Of a DNA stretch of 64,000 nt, positions 24,294 to 33,047 are shown in pieces. This stretch comes from Streptomyces sp. NBC_01016 (GTDB lineage: Bacteria > Actinomycetota > Actinomycetes > Streptomycetales > Streptomycetaceae), in the NCBI RefSeq assembly GCF_026341035.1, contig NZ_JAPEOQ010000001.1, forward strand, positions 4,092,001 through 4,156,000, given 5' to 3'. The notes beneath the pieces were generated by a model. That model saw nothing but the letters and a program-made list of their open reading frames with translations, searched no databases and had not been told where the DNA came from. Each line of letters starts with the position of its first letter. The stretch's first letter is position 1. A program made the translations under genes and the position numbers.

Positions 24294-26258
24294 GTGACGA
24301 TTCTGGAGAGCATCCGGGGGCCGCGCGACCTGAAGGCGCTGAGCGAGGAGGAGATCGGCGAACTGGCCCATGAGGTCAGAGAGTTCCTGATTCACGCGGT
24401 CGCGAGGACGGGGGGACACCTCGGACCGAACCTCGGCGTGGTGGAACTGTCCATCGCGCTGCACCGGGTCTTCGAATCGCCGGTCGACCGCCTCGTGTGG
24501 GACACCGGTCACCAGAGCTATGTGCACAAGCTTCTGACGGGCCGCCAGGACTTCTCCAAGCTGCGCGGCAAGGGCGGCCTGTCCGGCTACCCCTCGCGCG
24601 AGGAGTCCGAGCACGACATCGTGGAGAACTCGCACGCCTCCACGGCCCTCGGCTGGGCCGACGGCCTCGCCAAGGCGCGCCAGGTGCAGGGCGAGCGCGG
24701 GCACGTCGTCGCCGTCATCGGGGACGGCGCGCTGACCGGGGGCATGGCCTGGGAGGCCCTGAACAACATCGCGGCCGCCAAGGACCGGCCGCTGATCATC
24801 GTCGTCAACGACAACGAGCGCTCGTACGCGCCCACGATCGGCGGCCTCGCCAACCATTTGGCGACGCTGCGCACCACGGACTCGTACGAGCAGGTGCTGG
24901 CCTGGGGCAAGGACGTGCTGCTGAAGACCCCCGTGGTCGGGCACACGGTCTACGAGTCGCTGCACGGCGCGAAGAAGGGCTTCAAGGACGCGTTCGCGCC
25001 GCAGGGCATGTTCGAGGACCTCGGCCTGAAGTACGTCGGTCCCATCGACGGCCATGACGTGGGCGCCGTCGAATCCGCCCTGCGACGTGCAAAACGCTTC
25101 CACGGCCCGGTACTTGTGCACTGCCTGACCGAGAAGGGGCGCGGCTACGAGCCCGCGCTCGCCGACGAGGCCGACCGCTTCCACACCGTCGGCGTGATGG
25201 ACCCGCTCACCTGCGAGCCGCTCGCGCCGTCCAACGGGCCCTCCTGGACCTCGGTGTTCGGTGACGAGATCGCGGCGATCGGGCGCGAGCGCGAGGACGT
25301 CGTCGCGATCACCGCGGCGATGCTGCACCCCGTGGGGCTCACCAAGTTCGCGGAGGAGTTCCCCGAGCGGGTGTGGGACGTCGGGATCGCCGAACAGCAC
25401 GCCGCCGTGTCGGCAGCCGGACTCGCAACGGGCGGACTGCACCCGGTCGTTGCCGTGTACGCGACCTTCCTCAACCGGGCCTTCGACCAGCTCCTCATGG
25501 ACGTCGCTCTGCACAAATGCGGAGTCACCTTCGTACTCGACCGGGCCGGCGTCACCGGCGCCGACGGGGCCTCCCACAACGGCATGTGGGACATGTCCGT
25601 GCTCCAGGTCGTGCCCGGCCTGCGGATCGCCGCGCCACGCGACGCCGACCAACTCCGCTCGCAGCTACGGGAAGCGGTCGCCGTCGACGACGCACCGACC
25701 ATGCTGCGGTTCCCCAAGGAGTCGGTGGGCGAGCCGATCGCGGCCGTCGACCGGGTCGGCGGCATCGACGTGCTGCACCGGGCCGAGGAGCCGCGGGTGC
25801 TGCTCGTCTCGGTCGGCGTGATGGCGCCGGTGTGCCTCCAGGCCGCGGATCTGCTGGAGGCGCGCGGCATCAACTGCACTGTGGTGGACCCGCGTTGGGT
25901 CAAGCCCGTCGACCCCGACCTCGCGCCGCTCGCCGCCGCGCACGAGCTGGTCGCCGTCGTCGAGGACAACAGCAAGGCGGCGGGTGTCGGCTCGGCCGTC
26001 GCGCTCGCCCTCGGCGAGGCCGAAGTCGACGTCCCCGTACGGCGGTTCGGCATCCCGGAGCAGTTTCTGGCGCACGGCAAGCGGGGCGAGGTGCTCGCCG
26101 ACATCGGCCTGACGCCTGTGGAGATCGCGGGGCGGATCAGCGCCAGCATGAGCCGCACAGCGGATAGTCGATCTGCGGGTAGTCGAACAGCGGGTAGTTC
26201 CACAACGGGCAGTCCCACAGCGGGTAGTGGCACAGCGGGCAAGGAGATCAACGCATGA
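24294..26258 (+). CDS. dxs: 1-deoxy-D-xylulose-5-phosphate synthase
   Basis: 654 residues. Thiamin-diphosphate enzyme condensing pyruvate and glyceraldehyde-3-phosphate, first step of the MEP pathway. The ThDP motif GDGALTGGMAWEALNN and the transketolase-type central DRAGVTGADGASHNG are present. GTG start with GGGAAGGGGG upstream. The C-terminus ends in an unusual Ser/Thr/Gly/Ala tail of about 35 residues encoded by 15-base tandem repeats; the catalytic part is complete before it. ATGA overlap with the aminotransferase gene. Confidence 0.95.
   Translation: MTILESIRGPRDLKALSEEEIGELAHEVREFLIHAVARTGGHLGPNLGVVELSIALHRVFESPVDRLVWDTGHQSYVHKLLTGRQDFSKLRGKGGLSGYPSREESEHDIVENSHASTALGWADGLAKARQVQGERGHVVAVIGDGALTGGMAWEALNNIAAAKDRPLIIVVNDNERSYAPTIGGLANHLATLRTTDSYEQVLAWGKDVLLKTPVVGHTVYESLHGAKKGFKDAFAPQGMFEDLGLKYVGPIDGHDVGAVESALRRAKRFHGPVLVHCLTEKGRGYEPALADEADRFHTVGVMDPLTCEPLAPSNGPSWTSVFGDEIAAIGREREDVVAITAAMLHPVGLTKFAEEFPERVWDVGIAEQHAAVSAAGLATGGLHPVVAVYATFLNRAFDQLLMDVALHKCGVTFVLDRAGVTGADGASHNGMWDMSVLQVVPGLRIAAPRDADQLRSQLREAVAVDDAPTMLRFPKESVGEPIAAVDRVGGIDVLHRAEEPRVLLVSVGVMAPVCLQAADLLEARGINCTVVDPRWVKPVDPDLAPLAAAHELVAVVEDNSKAAGVGSAVALALGEAEVDVPVRRFGIPEQFLAHGKRGEVLADIGLTPVEIAGRISASMSRTADSRSAGSRTAGSSTTGSPTAGSGTAGKEINA
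26158..26247 (+). repeat. Six 15-base tandem repeats encoding the Dxs tail
   Basis: Degenerate units CAGCGGGTAGTNNNN (26158-26172, 26173-26187, 26188-26202, 26203-26217, 26218-26232, 26233-26247). Each codes five residues such as TAGSR, TAGSS, TAGSG; the period keeps the frame. Confidence 0.8.
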
Positions 26259-27640
26259 GCAAGGAGTTCGACCTCGGCACGCTGCTCGCCGAGCGCGGCG
26301 CCGAACGGTACGAGCTGCACGCCAAGTACCTCAATCACCAGCTGCCGAAGATGCTCCACACCATCGGCTTCGACAAGGTCTACGAGCGGGCCGAGGGTGC
26401 GCATTTCTGGGACGCGGACGGCAACGACTACCTGGACATGCTCGCCGGGTTCGGTGTCATGGGCCTCGGCCGGCACCACCCCGTCGTACGCAAGGCGCTG
26501 CACGACGTCCTCGACGCCTCGCTCGCCGACCTGACCCGCTTCGACTGCCAGCCGCTGCCGGGCCTGCTCGCCGAGAAACTGGTGGCGCACAGCCCGCACC
26601 TGGACCGGGTGTTCTTCGGCAACAGCGGTACGGAGGCGGTGGAGACGGCGCTGAAGTTCGCGCGGTACGCGACCGGCAAGCCGCGGGTCCTGTACTGCAC
26701 GCACGCCTTCCACGGCCTGACGACCGGTGCGTTGTCGGTGAACGGGGAGGACGGCTTCCGCGACGGCTTCGCCCCGCTGCTGCCCGACACCGCGGTCCCG
26801 CTCGGCGATCTCGACGCGCTGGCAAGGGAATTGAAGAAGGGCGACGTCGCCGGGCTCATCGTCGAACCGATCCAGGGCAAGGGCGTGTACGAGTCGCCGC
26901 CCGGCTATCTGAGGGCCGCGCAGGAGCTGCTGCGGGGGCACAAGGCGCTGCTGATCGCGGACGAGGTGCAGACGGGTCTCGGTCGCACCGGCGACTTCTA
27001 CGCCTACCAGCACGAGGAGGGCGTCGAACCGGACCTGGTGTGCGTGGCCAAGGCGCTGTCGGGCGGGTATGTGCCGGTCGGCGCGACGCTCGGCAAGGAC
27101 TGGATCTTCAAGAAGGTCTACTCGTCCATGGACCGGGTCCTCGTCCACTCGGCGAGCTTCGGCTCCAACGCGCAGGCGATGGCGGCGGGCCTCGCGGTCC
27201 TGTCCGTCATGGAGGACGAGGAGACGGTCGCGAACGCGCGGGCGATGGGCGAGCTGCTGAAGTCCCGGCTCGCCGAACTCATCGACCGCTACGAGCTGTT
27301 GAGTGACGTACGCGGGCGCGGGCTCATGATCGGCATCGAGTTCGGGCGGCCCAAGTCCCTGAAACTGCGCAGTCGTTGGACGATGCTGCAGGCCGCGCGC
27401 AAGGGCCTGTTCGCGCAGATGGTCGTGGTGCCGCTGCTCCAGAAGCACCGGATCCTGACCCAGGTCTCCGGCGACCACCTCGAAGTCATCAAACTGATCC
27501 CGCCGCTCGTGGTGAACGAGGCCGACGTCGAGCGCTTCGTCGAGGCGTTCACGGCGGTCATGGACGACGCGCACAGTGGGGGCGGGCTGATGTGGGACTT
27601 CAGCAAGACGCTGATCAAACAGGCGGTGGCGAACCGCTGA
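26255..27640 (+). CDS. hpnO: Hopanoid aminotransferase (HpnO-type, class III)
   Basis: 461-residue class III PLP aminotransferase. GNSGTEAVETALKFAR binds the PLP phosphate, IADEVQTGLGR carries the conserved Asp, and the Schiff-base lysine is in VCVAKALSGGY. In hopanoid clusters this enzyme converts the ribosylhopane-derived aldehyde to aminobacteriohopanetriol. It is last in the coupled series; an 87-base gap with a palindrome follows. The HpnO assignment rests on position and similarity; acetylornithine-type activity cannot be excluded from motifs alone. Confidence 0.88.
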   Translation: MSKEFDLGTLLAERGAERYELHAKYLNHQLPKMLHTIGFDKVYERAEGAHFWDADGNDYLDMLAGFGVMGLGRHHPVVRKALHDVLDASLADLTRFDCQPLPGLLAEKLVAHSPHLDRVFFGNSGTEAVETALKFARYATGKPRVLYCTHAFHGLTTGALSVNGEDGFRDGFAPLLPDTAVPLGDLDALARELKKGDVAGLIVEPIQGKGVYESPPGYLRAAQELLRGHKALLIADEVQTGLGRTGDFYAYQHEEGVEPDLVCVAKALSGGYVPVGATLGKDWIFKKVYSSMDRVLVHSASFGSNAQAMAAGLAVLSVMEDEETVANARAMGELLKSRLAELIDRYELLSDVRGRGLMIGIEFGRPKSLKLRSRWTMLQAARKGLFAQMVVVPLLQKHRILTQVSGDHLEVIKLIPPLVVNEADVERFVEAFTAVMDDAHSGGGLMWDFSKTLIKQAVANR

Positions 27641-27671
27641 GGGCGTCCACGGCTCGGGGCGAGGTCGGCTT

Positions 27672-27686
27672 TTGCCTCTGAGGCAA
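27672..27686. promoter_or_regulatory. Palindrome upstream of the XRE-cupin gene, probable operator
   Basis: TTGCCTC-T-GAGGCAA, 7-base arms around one base, 42 bases before the regulator's ATG, with another TTGCC at 27692-27696. Its position suits autoregulation by the downstream HTH protein. Confidence 0.55.
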
Positions 27687-27727
27687 GAAAGTTGCCGGAG
27701 GGGCACGGCTCTGGCTGAATCGACAGC

Positions 27728-28390
27728 ATGAGCCCTGCCCTCTCGCCGGACCAGCCGGACGAGGTCGACGGTGCGGAGGTCCCGGAACCGCCGGAACTTC
27801 CCGCCGTCGCACCCCAGCTCCGCGCACTGCGCCGCCGCGCGGCCCTCACCCTGGAGGCCGCCGCCGGAACCGCCGGCCTGTCCCCGGCGCACCTCTCCCG
27901 CCTGGAGACCGGACAGCGTCAGCCTTCGCTCCCGATGCTGCTCTCACTCGCCCGTATCTACGGTACGACCGTATCCGAACTGCTCGGCGAGACCCCCGCC
28001 GACCGGGACGCGGTCGTGCGCGGCGGCACGATGGAGCCCACCGAGGCCGGGGGCTGGACGTACCGGCAGGCCGGGTCGCCCGGCCGCGGCATGCAGGCGT
28101 TGCAGGTCCACGCGCCGTACGGGTCCCAGGGCGATGTCGTGCGCGTGCATCCGGGGGAGGAGTGGCTGTACGTCCTGTCGGGGCGCCTGCGGCTGCGGCT
28201 CGGGGACACGTCCTACCTGCTCGACCCGGGCGACAGTTCCCACTTCGACTCGCTCACCCCGCACCGCATCGCCGCCGTCGACCAGGGCGGCGTCGACTTC
28301 CTCTTCGTCCACACCCTGCTGCAGAGCCCGACGGCCGCGCTGTGCCTCGGCCCGTCGGCGGGACCGGTAAAGGAGACCCGTCATGGCTGA
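27728..28390 (+). CDS. XRE family regulator with C-terminal cupin
   Basis: 220 residues. N-terminal HTH (about residues 34-88: LRALRRRAALTLEAAAGTAG, LSRLETGQRQPSLPMLL) and a C-terminal cupin (HPGEEWLYVLSGRLRLRLG, about 135-205) that probably binds a small ligand. ATG 27728 gives the conserved start. Likely autoregulated through the palindrome at 27672-27686. It overlaps a small membrane-protein gene by 8 bases, a pairing I have seen repeatedly in Streptomyces. Whether it controls the hopanoid operon is unknown. Confidence 0.88.
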   Translation: MSPALSPDQPDEVDGAEVPEPPELPAVAPQLRALRRRAALTLEAAAGTAGLSPAHLSRLETGQRQPSLPMLLSLARIYGTTVSELLGETPADRDAVVRGGTMEPTEAGGWTYRQAGSPGRGMQALQVHAPYGSQGDVVRVHPGEEWLYVLSGRLRLRLGDTSYLLDPGDSSHFDSLTPHRIAAVDQGGVDFLFVHTLLQSPTAALCLGPSAGPVKETRHG

Positions 28391-28577
28391 CACGTCCGAT
28401 GCGGCTCACACGGCTGACACGGCTGACACGACCGGGTCGACCCCGGGGCCGGCCCGCCGCGACATAGAGGACAAGCTCCCGCGCGGCATTCTCGTTCGGG
28501 TCCTCGTGTACGTATTCGCAGGGCATGCGCTGGCCGGGTTCATCTACTTGCTGTTCACGCTGGGCGGGAATCAGTGA
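28383..28577 (+). CDS. Small single-span membrane protein (DUF6126-like)
   Basis: 64 residues: a Thr/Ala/Asp-rich N-terminus, a basic patch (ARRDIEDKLPRG) and one membrane helix (VRVLVYVFAGHALAGFIYLL). The VFxGHxxAGFIYLLF pattern resembles the family I recall as DUF6126, found next to XRE-cupin regulators. It overlaps the regulator gene by 8 bases, so they are co-translated. Function unknown; a sensor or target of the regulator is possible. Confidence 0.75.
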   Translation: MADTSDAAHTADTADTTGSTPGPARRDIEDKLPRGILVRVLVYVFAGHALAGFIYLLFTLGGNQ

Positions 28578-28719
28578 GGCGGTACTCCGCGTGAGGCGGG
28601 ACCCCCTACTGCAGTAGCACCTCCATATTGGCTCCTGGGTATGACGCCAGGCGCCCGACCGTTCTCGCACACTCCTCTCCGTCAGAGCGAGGAAGAGTGC
28701 GAGAGGGCGGGACCGGGCC

Positions 28720-29550
28720 ATGAGGCTACGCAGGGGCAAGCAGCGGACGATTGAGGACAACCGGCCGGAGGCGCGGGCCGGCACGCCGGGTCTCGCTGTC
28801 GAACTGCGCGGTGTGCGGCGGCAGTACGGGCGCGGTGCCGGTGCGGTGCACGCCCTCGCGGGCGTCGACCTCGCTCTGCCGCGCGGCACGTTCACGGCCG
28901 TGATGGGGCCGTCCGGTTCCGGCAAGTCCACCTTCCTGCAGTGCGCCGCCGGGCTCGACCGACCCTCGGCGGGATCCGTGCATCTTGGTGGCACGGAGAT
29001 CACCGGCATGAGCGAGAACCGGCTCACCGAGCTGCGCCGCAGCCGCCTCGGCTTCGTCTTCCAGGCGTTCAACCTGCTGCCGTCGCTGACCGTGGAGCAG
29101 AACGTGCTGCTGCCCATACGTCTCGCCGGGCGCCGCCAGGACCGCCGCCGGGCGGCCGCGATGCTCGCGCAGGTCGGGCTCGCGGACAAGGCGCGGCGCC
29201 GGCCCGGCGAACTCTCCGGTGGCCAGCAGCAGCGGGTGGCCATCGCCCGCGCCCTGGTCACGAGCCCCGACGTGGTGTTCGCCGACGAGCCCACCGGCGC
29301 CCTCGACACAGGCACCGCCGCCGAGGTCCTGGGCCTGCTCCGCAACGCCGTCGACCACCTCGGCGCCACCGTCGTCATGGTCACCCACGACCCGGCCGCG
29401 GCCGCCTGGGCCGACCGCGTGCTGTTCCTCGCCGACGGCGCCTTCGCCGACAGCCTGGAGCGCGGTTCGGCGGAGCAGATCGCGGCGCGGATGGCGACGC
29501 TCGCCGCCCGCACCTCCCGCGCGGGCGCGATGGCGGGGGCGGCGGCATGA
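28720..29550 (+). CDS. ABC transporter ATP-binding protein (MacB/LolD type)
   Basis: 276 residues. Walker A GPSGSGKST (about residues 67-75), signature LSGGQQQRVAIARAL, Walker B VVFADEPTGALD, H-loop THD. The DEPTGALD form is typical of the MacB/LolD/FtsE group that drives mechanotransmission exporters. ATGA overlap with the permease gene. Imperfect inverted repeats CTCGCAC (28664-28670) and GTGCGAG (28697-28703) lie in the 142-base upstream region and could be a regulatory site. Confidence 0.9.
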   Translation: MRLRRGKQRTIEDNRPEARAGTPGLAVELRGVRRQYGRGAGAVHALAGVDLALPRGTFTAVMGPSGSGKSTFLQCAAGLDRPSAGSVHLGGTEITGMSENRLTELRRSRLGFVFQAFNLLPSLTVEQNVLLPIRLAGRRQDRRRAAAMLAQVGLADKARRRPGELSGGQQQRVAIARALVTSPDVVFADEPTGALDTGTAAEVLGLLRNAVDHLGATVVMVTHDPAAAAWADRVLFLADGAFADSLERGSAEQIAARMATLAARTSRAGAMAGAAA

Positions 29551-32072
29551 GGAGCCTTGCCCCCAACGGCCTCGCGCGGGCGGCCGTACGCTTCAAACCC
29601 GCCTCGTTCGCAGGCACATTCGTCGCGCTGCTGATGTCGGCGCTGATCGTCGCGGCCTGCGGCACCCTGCTGGAGACGGGTGTACGTGCTTCGGTTCCGG
29701 CGGAGCGGTACGCGAGGGCGCCGGTCGTGGCGGCGGCCGACCAGTCCGCGCGGGTCGTCGCCGACACCGTCGACGGTCCCGAGGAATCCGCGTACCCGCT
29801 GCCGGACACCGCGCGCGTGGACGCGGGGCTCGCGGCGAAGGCGGCCCGGGCGCCGGGTGCCGAGGCGGCGGTGGCGGACTTCACCTTCCCGGTGCGGCAG
29901 AGCACCTCCTCGCCCGGCGCGCTCACCGGCCACGGCTGGGGCTCGCACGCCTTCACCGGGACCGCGCTGTCGGCGGGCGCCGCGCCGCGCACGGGAGAGG
30001 TGGCGCTCGACGCCGCCGCGGCCCGAAGCGCGAAGGCCGGCGTCGGCGACACCGTGACGCTCGAAACGGCGGCAGGGCGCGCGGAGTTCAGGGTGTCCGG
30101 TCTTGCCGAGGCCGGGGCCGGGGACACCGCGGTGGCAGGCACGGCGGCCGGTGGCGGAACCATGGCCTGGTTCGCCGATGCGGAGGCCCCCGCGCTGTCC
30201 GGGCACCCCGGCAAGGCCGACGCCATCGCCGTACTGGCCAAGGACGGCGCGGACACCGGCGCCCTCGCCACCGCCGTCGAGAAGGCCCTGACCGGCTCCG
30301 GCGCGCAGGTGCTCACCGGTGACGACCGCGGCGAGGTCGAGGACCACGGCCTCGCGTACGCGAAGGAGACGCTCACCGCACTCGGCGGTTCCTTCGGCGG
30401 GATCGCCACGCTGGTCGCCGTCTTCACCGCGGCCGGCACGGTCGCCCTCTCCGTCGGCCAGCGCACCCGCGAGTTCGCGCTGCTGCGTGCTGTCGGCGCC
30501 ACCCCACGGCAGATCCGCCGGGCGGTCGCCTCCGAGGCGCTGCTCGTCGCGCCGCTCGCCGGGGTGCTCGGGTGCCTGCCGGGCATCGGGCTCGCGCACT
30601 GGTGGTTCGGGCAGCTGAAGGACCGCGGGGCCGTCCCGCAGGCGGTCGAACTGCACGTCTCGTGGATCCCGCTGGTCGCGGCCGTCGGGACCGGGCTGCT
30701 CACGGCGCTCGGTGCCGGGTGGATCGCCGGGCGCAGGCCCGCGAAGATCAAGCCGGGTCAGGCGCTCGCCGAGGCCTCGGTGGAGCGGCTGCGCCCGGGC
30801 GTCATCCGTACGGTGCTCGGGGTCGCGGCCCTCGGCGGCGGATCGGCGCTCGCCGGCGTCGCGGCCTCCACCGCCGGAGCCGACGCGGCGAACGCCTCGC
30901 TCGGCGTCGTCATGCTCTTCATGCTCGCCGTCTCGCTGCTCGGCCCGCTGGTGGCCCGGCTGTGCGCGGCGCTCTTCGGCCTACTGCTGCGCGGGGGAGG
31001 GGCCTCGGCCTCGCTGGCGGCCGCCAATTCCCGGTCGAATTCCCGGCGGTTGGCCTCCGCGATCACGCCGATCGTGCTGGCGATGGCCTTCGCCTCGACG
31101 CTGGTCTTCATGCACACGAGCGAGAGCAAGGTCTCCGCGGACCAGTTGCGCGAGGGCATCACGGCGGACCACGTCGTCACCAACCCGGCGGGCCTGCCCG
31201 CGGGCGCCGCCGACCGGGCCGCCCACGCTTCCGGTGTGGACGCGGCCGTGAGCCTGCTCGACACGCAGGTGCTTGTGCCGGTCGACTCGGGCGGCGAGAC
31301 GTCGTTGCAGGCAACGGCGACCCAGGGCATCTCGGGCTCCGGCGCCGAGCTGGCCAAGGTGCAGGACCTGGATGTGCGCGGCGGCAGCCTGGACCGTGTG
31401 GGCCCGGGCCGCATCGCCATCGACAAGACGCTCGCCACGGCGACGAAGGTGCAGGTCGGCGACAAGCTGCCGCTCTACCTCCCCGACGGCACGAAGGCCC
31501 GCCCGGAAGTCGCCGCGGTCTACGGCAGGGGCCTCGGCCTTGCGGCGGTGACCATGGACCGCGCGTCCCTGGCCGGCCACGTCACCTCGGGCTTCGACGG
31601 CACGCTGCTGGTGCGCGGCGGCGACGCCGAGCCGCTCGCCGCACTGGGCAAGGTCACCGATGCCTCGGGCTATGCCGTCGCGCAGAGCGTGGACAGCGAA
31701 CTCGGGGCTTGGTCCAACTACATGATGGCCGCGGTCCTGGGCGGCTTCGCCGCCGTCGCGGCGGTCAACACCCTGGTGATGACGGTCCTGGACCGCCGTC
31801 GCGAACTCACCGTGCTCCGCCTTGTCGGCTCCACGCGCCGCCAGGTGCTGCGGATGCTCCACTGGGAGAGCCTGCTGGTGTCGGCGGCAGGGGTGGCGCT
31901 GGGCACCACCATCGCGCTGATCACGCTGACCCCGATGATGCGGGGCATGACGGGGGAGTCCCCGTACATACCGCCGCTGCTGTACGGCACGTTCGCCGCG
32001 AGCGCGGTGTGCCTCGGCCTGCTCGCCGTAACCCTCCCTGCCCGCGCGGCACTTCGCGACAGGGAGGGGTGA
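29547..32072 (+). CDS. FtsX-like ABC permease
   Basis: 841 residues with two FtsX/MacB-type units: an N-terminal membrane helix, a large extracytoplasmic domain, three helices near residues 275-400 (RTREFALLRAVGATPRQIRR), then a second extracytoplasmic domain and a last helix set (RRRELTVLRLVGSTRRQVLR). This duplicated form is common in Streptomyces peptide/antibiotic-resistance exporters. Works with the ATPase upstream. Substrate unknown. IS copy 1 is inserted 90 bases downstream. Confidence 0.9.
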   Translation: MRSLAPNGLARAAVRFKPASFAGTFVALLMSALIVAACGTLLETGVRASVPAERYARAPVVAAADQSARVVADTVDGPEESAYPLPDTARVDAGLAAKAARAPGAEAAVADFTFPVRQSTSSPGALTGHGWGSHAFTGTALSAGAAPRTGEVALDAAAARSAKAGVGDTVTLETAAGRAEFRVSGLAEAGAGDTAVAGTAAGGGTMAWFADAEAPALSGHPGKADAIAVLAKDGADTGALATAVEKALTGSGAQVLTGDDRGEVEDHGLAYAKETLTALGGSFGGIATLVAVFTAAGTVALSVGQRTREFALLRAVGATPRQIRRAVASEALLVAPLAGVLGCLPGIGLAHWWFGQLKDRGAVPQAVELHVSWIPLVAAVGTGLLTALGAGWIAGRRPAKIKPGQALAEASVERLRPGVIRTVLGVAALGGGSALAGVAASTAGADAANASLGVVMLFMLAVSLLGPLVARLCAALFGLLLRGGGASASLAAANSRSNSRRLASAITPIVLAMAFASTLVFMHTSESKVSADQLREGITADHVVTNPAGLPAGAADRAAHASGVDAAVSLLDTQVLVPVDSGGETSLQATATQGISGSGAELAKVQDLDVRGGSLDRVGPGRIAIDKTLATATKVQVGDKLPLYLPDGTKARPEVAAVYGRGLGLAAVTMDRASLAGHVTSGFDGTLLVRGGDAEPLAALGKVTDASGYAVAQSVDSELGAWSNYMMAAVLGGFAAVAAVNTLVMTVLDRRRELTVLRLVGSTRRQVLRMLHWESLLVSAAGVALGTTIALITLTPMMRGMTGESPYIPPLLYGTFAASAVCLGLLAVTLPARAALRDREG

Positions 32073-32162
32073 CGTCGGGGCCCGCGACTCGGGCCCGGGG
32101 CCACGGCTCAGGCCCGGGCTTCGGTCGAGAGGGCGGTGGCGGGCCTCAGGTGCCGGGCCTTA

Positions 32163-33047
32163 AAGGCTCTAACAAAAGCTGCTGATCATGAGTGTTTCGG
32201 TCTGTCTGTCCGTAGGTCTGGTCATGGGAGAGCGTCAGTCGCGGCCATGGATCGTGTCGGACGAACTGTGGTCGATGATCGAGCCGTTGCTGCCGAAGCC
32301 GGGCCCGAAGAAGGTCGAGGGCAGACCACGGGTCCCGGACCGGCAGGCACTGTGCGGGATCCTCTTTGTGCTGCACACCGGCATCCAATGGGAGTACCTG
32401 CCCCAGGAGTTGGGCTTCGGCTCGGGCATGACCTGCTGGCGCCGGCTGGCCGCCTGGAACGAGGCGGGGGTGTGGGACGAACTGCACCTGGTGCTGCTGA
32501 AGAAGCTACGGTCGGCGGGCAAGCTGGACTGGTCCCGGGCGGTGATCGATTCCTCGCACGTGCGGGCCGCTCGGCGGGGCCCAAAAGTGGGCCGAGCCCG
32601 GTCGACCGCGCGCGGCCGGGCAGCAAGCACCACGTGCTCACCGACGGCCAGGGCATCCCGCTCGCCGTATCGCTGACCGGCGGCAACCGCAACGACGTCA
32701 CTCAACTCCTGCCCCTGCTCGACAAGGTCCCCGCCGTGGCAGGCACGGTCGGACGGCCACGCAAGCGGCCGGACCTGTTGTTCGCTGACCGCGGCTACGA
32801 CCACGACATCTACCGGCGCCAGGTACGACAGCGCGGCATCCGCCCGGTCATTGCCGAACGCGGTCAGCCGCACGGCACCGGACTGGGCACCTTCCGGTAC
32901 GTGGTCGAGCGCACCATCGCGTGGCTGCACGGCTTCCGTCGTCTCCGCATCCGCTGGGAGCGGCGTGACGACATCCATGAAGCCTTCCTCGGGCTGGCCG
33001 CCTGCCTGATCACTCATCGGCACGTCCAACGCCTTTGTTAGCACCTC
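32163..33047 (+). mobile_element. IS5-family insertion sequence, copy 1 (885 bp)
   Basis: Flanked by TTA on both sides (32160-32162, 33048-33050), the expected 3-base TNA-type target duplication of some IS5 groups. Terminal inverted repeats AAGGCTCTAACAAAAGC and GAGGTGCTAACAAAGGC match at 13 of 17 positions. It contains one transposase read through a -1 frameshift. The right TTA is the stop codon (TAA) of the leftward phosphatase gene, so insertion left that gene intact. The copy at 47648 is the same in every stretch I compared, at an offset of 15,485 bases. Confidence 0.9.
32224..33041 (+). CDS. IS5-family transposase, made by -1 frameshifting (copy 1)
   Basis: Predicted 272-residue DDE transposase from two overlapping frames. 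The first frame (32224-32676) starts MGERQSRPWIVSDELWSMIE and holds the first catalytic Asp (VIDSSHVRA); the second frame supplies LFADRGYDHD (second Asp) and YVVERTIAWLHGFRRLRI (Glu). The frames join at C-CCA-AAA (32580-32586), a textbook -1 slippery heptamer, followed by GC-rich hairpin-forming sequence. ATG 32188 is an alternative start. The fusion product is required for all three catalytic residues. Confidence 0.88.

Noticed and set aside
26158..26247. Regular repeats that could suggest a CRISPR array
   Set aside because: Units are 15 bases without spacers, in frame with dxs, and there are no cas genes. The same holds for the repeats at 18089 and 49674.
32188..32676. The first transposase frame as a separate complete protein
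   Set aside because: It ends before the second Asp and Glu of the DDE triad; the slippery heptamer shows that it is joined to the second frame.
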